Assembly (NCBI RefSeq): GCF_030268885.1 | Contig: NZ_BSSA01000009.1 | Location: 124,001 to 188,000, forward strand | Length of the DNA: 64,000 nucleotides | Source: Kitasatospora phosalacinea | Lineage (GTDB): Bacteria > Actinomycetota > Actinomycetes > Streptomycetales > Streptomycetaceae | Reading direction: 5' to 3' | Shown: in pieces, positions 62,107 to 64,000 of the stretch | Numbering within the stretch: position 1 is the stretch's first letter | Layout of the letters: every line of letters begins with the position of its first letter | Notes under the pieces: model-generated | What the model saw: the letters and a program-made list of their open reading frames with translations, nothing else | The model's database searches: none | Told to the model about the DNA's origin: nothing | Translations under genes and position numbers: made by a program

Positions 62107-63690
62107 GTGACGAGGACGTGGTGGCGGCGGGCGTTCCCAGGGCCCTGGCGGGTCTGGACGGTCGTCCGGGAGGTGCTGGGCGGGCTGCTGGTGTGCGGGC
62201 TCGCGGCGCTGCTGCAGGCGGCGGACAGCGGGGGGTGGCCGTCGGGGCTGGTGGTGGGGGCCACCGCGGTGCTGTACGCGCTGCGGCGGGGACTGCCCGG
62301 GCCGGTGCTGGTGGTGTCGGCGGCGGGCCTGGGCGGGCCCGTCGGGTTCCTGCCGGTGCTGGTCACCGCCGGGTACTCGGCCGGACGGCGGCTGGGCAGG
62401 CCCTGGCGGGCCCCGGCCGTGCTGGCGCTCGGCTTCCTGGCCCTCTTCGCCGTCGGCCTGCTGCAGAACCGGCGCGACCACTTCCCGCTGCCCGTGCTGC
62501 TCGGCCTGTGCGTCGCCGGGTACCTGCTGGTCGGCGTGCTGCCCGCCGTCCTCGGGCGCTACCGGGCCCAGCGCGTCGCCCTGCTCGACAGCCTGCGCGA
62601 ACGCAACGGGCAGCTGCTGCGCGAACGCGTGATGATCGCCCGGCAGGCCCGGCTGCGCGAACGCCACCGGATCGCCCAGGACATGCACGACAGCCTCGGC
62701 CACCAACTCGCCCTGATCGCCGTGCACACCGGCGCCCTGGAGGTCGACCGCACCCTCGGCGAGCAGCAGCGCGAGGCCGTCGCCGTGCTGCGCCAGGCCG
62801 CCACCGGTGCGATGCGCGAACTGCGCGAGGTGGTCGGCCTGTTGCGCGAGGACACCGCGACCGCGCCCGGCGGCGCCGACGCCATCGACCGCCTCGCCGA
62901 GACCTCCCGCGCGGCCGGCGCCCGGATCGAACTGCGCCACCAGGGCACCGCCCGCCCGCTGGCCGCCGCCACCGGCCACGCCGCGTACCGGATCGCCCAG
63001 GAGGGCCTGACCAACGCGCACAAGCACGCCCCGGGCGCGGCGATCACGCTGACCGTGCGCTACGAGCCGGACGCGCTGGTGGTGGAGGTGGCCAACGGCC
63101 CCGGCGGGGACGGCGCCGCCGCGGTCTCCGGCGGGCAGGGCCTGACCGGACTGCGCGAACGGGCCCGGCTGCTGGGCGGGATGGTGCACAGCGGGCCGCT
63201 GCCGGACGGCGGCTTCCGGCTCGCCGGGATGCTGCCCTACACCTCCGAGGGCGCCCGGGCCGCCGTCCCCGACGACGAGGAACTCGCCCTGCTGGCGGGC
63301 ACGTCGGTCGAACCGGAGAAGCGCCGCCGCAGCCCCGCGGTGGGCTGCGCGCTCGGCGCGCTGGGGGTGCTCGGGGTGGTGGCCGCGGTCGCCGCGGTCG
63401 GCGCCATCGTGTTCGTCAGCTCGATGCGCGACGCCACCGTCCCGATGAAGCTCTACGACTCGATCCAGGTCGGCCAGAGCGAGGAGTCCGTCAACGAACG
63501 GCTGCCGGTCGGCAGCGACTTCCTGACCGGCGACTTCCGCAAGTCCGGCCCGCCGGTGCCCGAGGGCGCGCACTGCCGCTGGTTCGCCAGCGACCGCGGG
63601 AGCGGGACGGAAGGCGGCCAGGACGTGCTGCGGTTCTGCTTCAAGGACGGCCTGCTGGTGGAGAAGCAGCACTACCGTGGCAAGGTGTAG
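62107..63690 (+). CDS. Two-component sensor histidine kinase (HisKA_3) with C-terminal extracytoplasmic domain
   Basis: 527 residues. Four or five N-terminal membrane segments (to about 155), then a coiled coil and the HisKA_3 dimerisation site RHRIAQDMHDSLGHQLALIA (phospho-His in MHDSLGH), and the ATPase with AAYRIAQEGLTNAHKHAPGA and GQGLTGLRERARLLGG. Unusually, another membrane segment (about 418-438, ALGVLGVVAAVAAVGAIVFV) and an 80-residue tail follow, containing YDSIQVGQSEESVNERLPVG and CRWFASDRG, reminiscent of SmpA/BLIP-like folds. TAGGGT (62095-62100) ends 6 nt before the GTG, suggesting a leaderless mRNA. The response regulator gene follows by 58 bp. Confidence 0.92.
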   Translation: MTRTWWRRAFPGPWRVWTVVREVLGGLLVCGLAALLQAADSGGWPSGLVVGATAVLYALRRGLPGPVLVVSAAGLGGPVGFLPVLVTAGYSAGRRLGRPWRAPAVLALGFLALFAVGLLQNRRDHFPLPVLLGLCVAGYLLVGVLPAVLGRYRAQRVALLDSLRERNGQLLRERVMIARQARLRERHRIAQDMHDSLGHQLALIAVHTGALEVDRTLGEQQREAVAVLRQAATGAMRELREVVGLLREDTATAPGGADAIDRLAETSRAAGARIELRHQGTARPLAAATGHAAYRIAQEGLTNAHKHAPGAAITLTVRYEPDALVVEVANGPGGDGAAAVSGGQGLTGLRERARLLGGMVHSGPLPDGGFRLAGMLPYTSEGARAAVPDDEELALLAGTSVEPEKRRRSPAVGCALGALGVLGVVAAVAAVGAIVFVSSMRDATVPMKLYDSIQVGQSEESVNERLPVGSDFLTGDFRKSGPPVPEGAHCRWFASDRGSGTEGGQDVLRFCFKDGLLVEKQHYRGKV

Positions 63691-63748
63691 CCGTGCGGGC
63701 AGGGTCGGTGAAGGGGGCGGGGTCGGTGCGGGGAGCGGGAGGCGTGCG

Positions 63749-64000
63749 GTGATCCGGGTGCTGGTGGCCGACGACGAGCCGCTGATCCGGGCCGGGATCC
63801 GGATGATCCTCACCTCCGCCGAGGACATCGAGGTGGTCGGCGAGGCCTCCGACGGGGCGCAGGCGCTCCGGCTGGCCGCCGAACTCGCCGTCGACGTCCT
63901 GCTGCTGGACATCCGGATGCCCGTCCTGGACGGGCTCAGTGCGCTCGCCGAACTGCCCCGCACCGCGCCCGGCACCCGCGCCATCGTGCTCACCACCTTC
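63749..64000 (+). CDS. NarL/FixJ-type response regulator, cut by window end
   Basis: The first 84 codons form a receiver domain: IRVLVADDEPLIRAGIRMIL, VVGEASDGAQALRLAAELAV, VLLLDIRMPVLDGLSALAEL (phospho-Asp in LLLDIRMP) and AIVLTTF. The C-terminal LuxR HTH expected for HisKA_3 partners lies beyond 64000. GGGAGCGGGAGG lies before the GTG. It is the cognate regulator of the histidine kinase just upstream. Confidence 0.93.
   Translation, partial: MIRVLVADDEPLIRAGIRMILTSAEDIEVVGEASDGAQALRLAAELAVDVLLLDIRMPVLDGLSALAELPRTAPGTRAIVLTTF

Overview
The window is a GC-rich actinobacterial chromosome segment, most likely from Streptomyces or Kitasatospora. The evidence is very strong G/C bias at third codon positions, frequent GTG starts, TTGACN/TANNNT promoters, several apparently leaderless genes, a monomeric isocitrate dehydrogenase, an Rpf-LysM wall hydrolase, and a typical streptomycete mix of one-component regulators, SpoIIE-type phosphatases and ECF sigma factors. 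I found no rRNA, tRNA, CRISPR array, prophage or biosynthetic cluster. Assignments rest on reading translations and motifs only; no database was searched.

Layout. 0-7.5 kb: LacI regulator, family-2 glycosyltransferase, TerD-domain protein, PAS/PP2C phosphatase, tandem universal stress protein, HTH-PPOX protein. 7.5-14.8 kb: 38-bp tandem repeats, SDR/DUF2867 protein, isocitrate dehydrogenase behind a 14-bp palindrome, NUDIX, PHP hydrolase, two GNAT acetyltransferases, a small hypothetical. 15-21.2 kb: Na+/H+ antiporter with nucleotide-binding tail, FAD monooxygenase, small conserved protein, Cys-containing ArsR-like regulator, DUF3291 protein, zinc-free MDR reductase. 21.2-27.4 kb: membrane protein with a sigma-like N-terminus, secreted protein of three 40-residue repeats, frameshifted orphan cas3-like gene, threonine dehydratase coupled to a small ORF. 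27.6-36.4 kb: photolyase, TrmB/LuxR-like regulator divergent from a 1256-residue secreted subtilase, lipoprotein hydrolase, double-VOC protein. 36.7-42.8 kb: STAS protein, an ECF sigma factor fused through a zinc motif and a membrane segment to an external CAP domain, a DCC-family/membrane protein operon with paired operators, an ArsB-like permease, a SIGSVGS-repeat protein, a methyltransferase. 42.9-49 kb: XRE and TetR regulators, DUF1348, tetranucleotide microsatellite, methionine aminopeptidase behind paired palindromes, Rpf hydrolase with a long leader, orphan Imm51 protein, SseB protein. 49-56.9 kb: unfamiliar HTH protein beside a transposase scrap, YihY/BrkB, MscS channel, a frameshifted membrane gene, HxlR regulator divergent from a QorB-like reductase, secreted beta-propeller, degenerate IS elements. 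56.9-64 kb: polysaccharide deacetylase, GAF/PAS/PP2C phosphatase, MarR regulator divergent from an NmrA protein, histidine kinase with an external C-terminal domain, and a response regulator cut by the window end.

How the genes work together. The region is a patchwork of small regulatory modules. Regulators diverge from their probable targets (TetR/DUF1348, HxlR/QorB-like, MarR/NmrA-like, TrmB-LuxR/subtilase). Partner-switch parts (one STAS protein, two SpoIIE phosphatases) are spread across the window. Two proteins place sigma-factor-like domains on the inner face of the membrane and large domains outside; one also carries an HxxxCxxC motif typical of zinc anti-sigma factors. I regard these two as the most promising leads for an undescribed signalling system.
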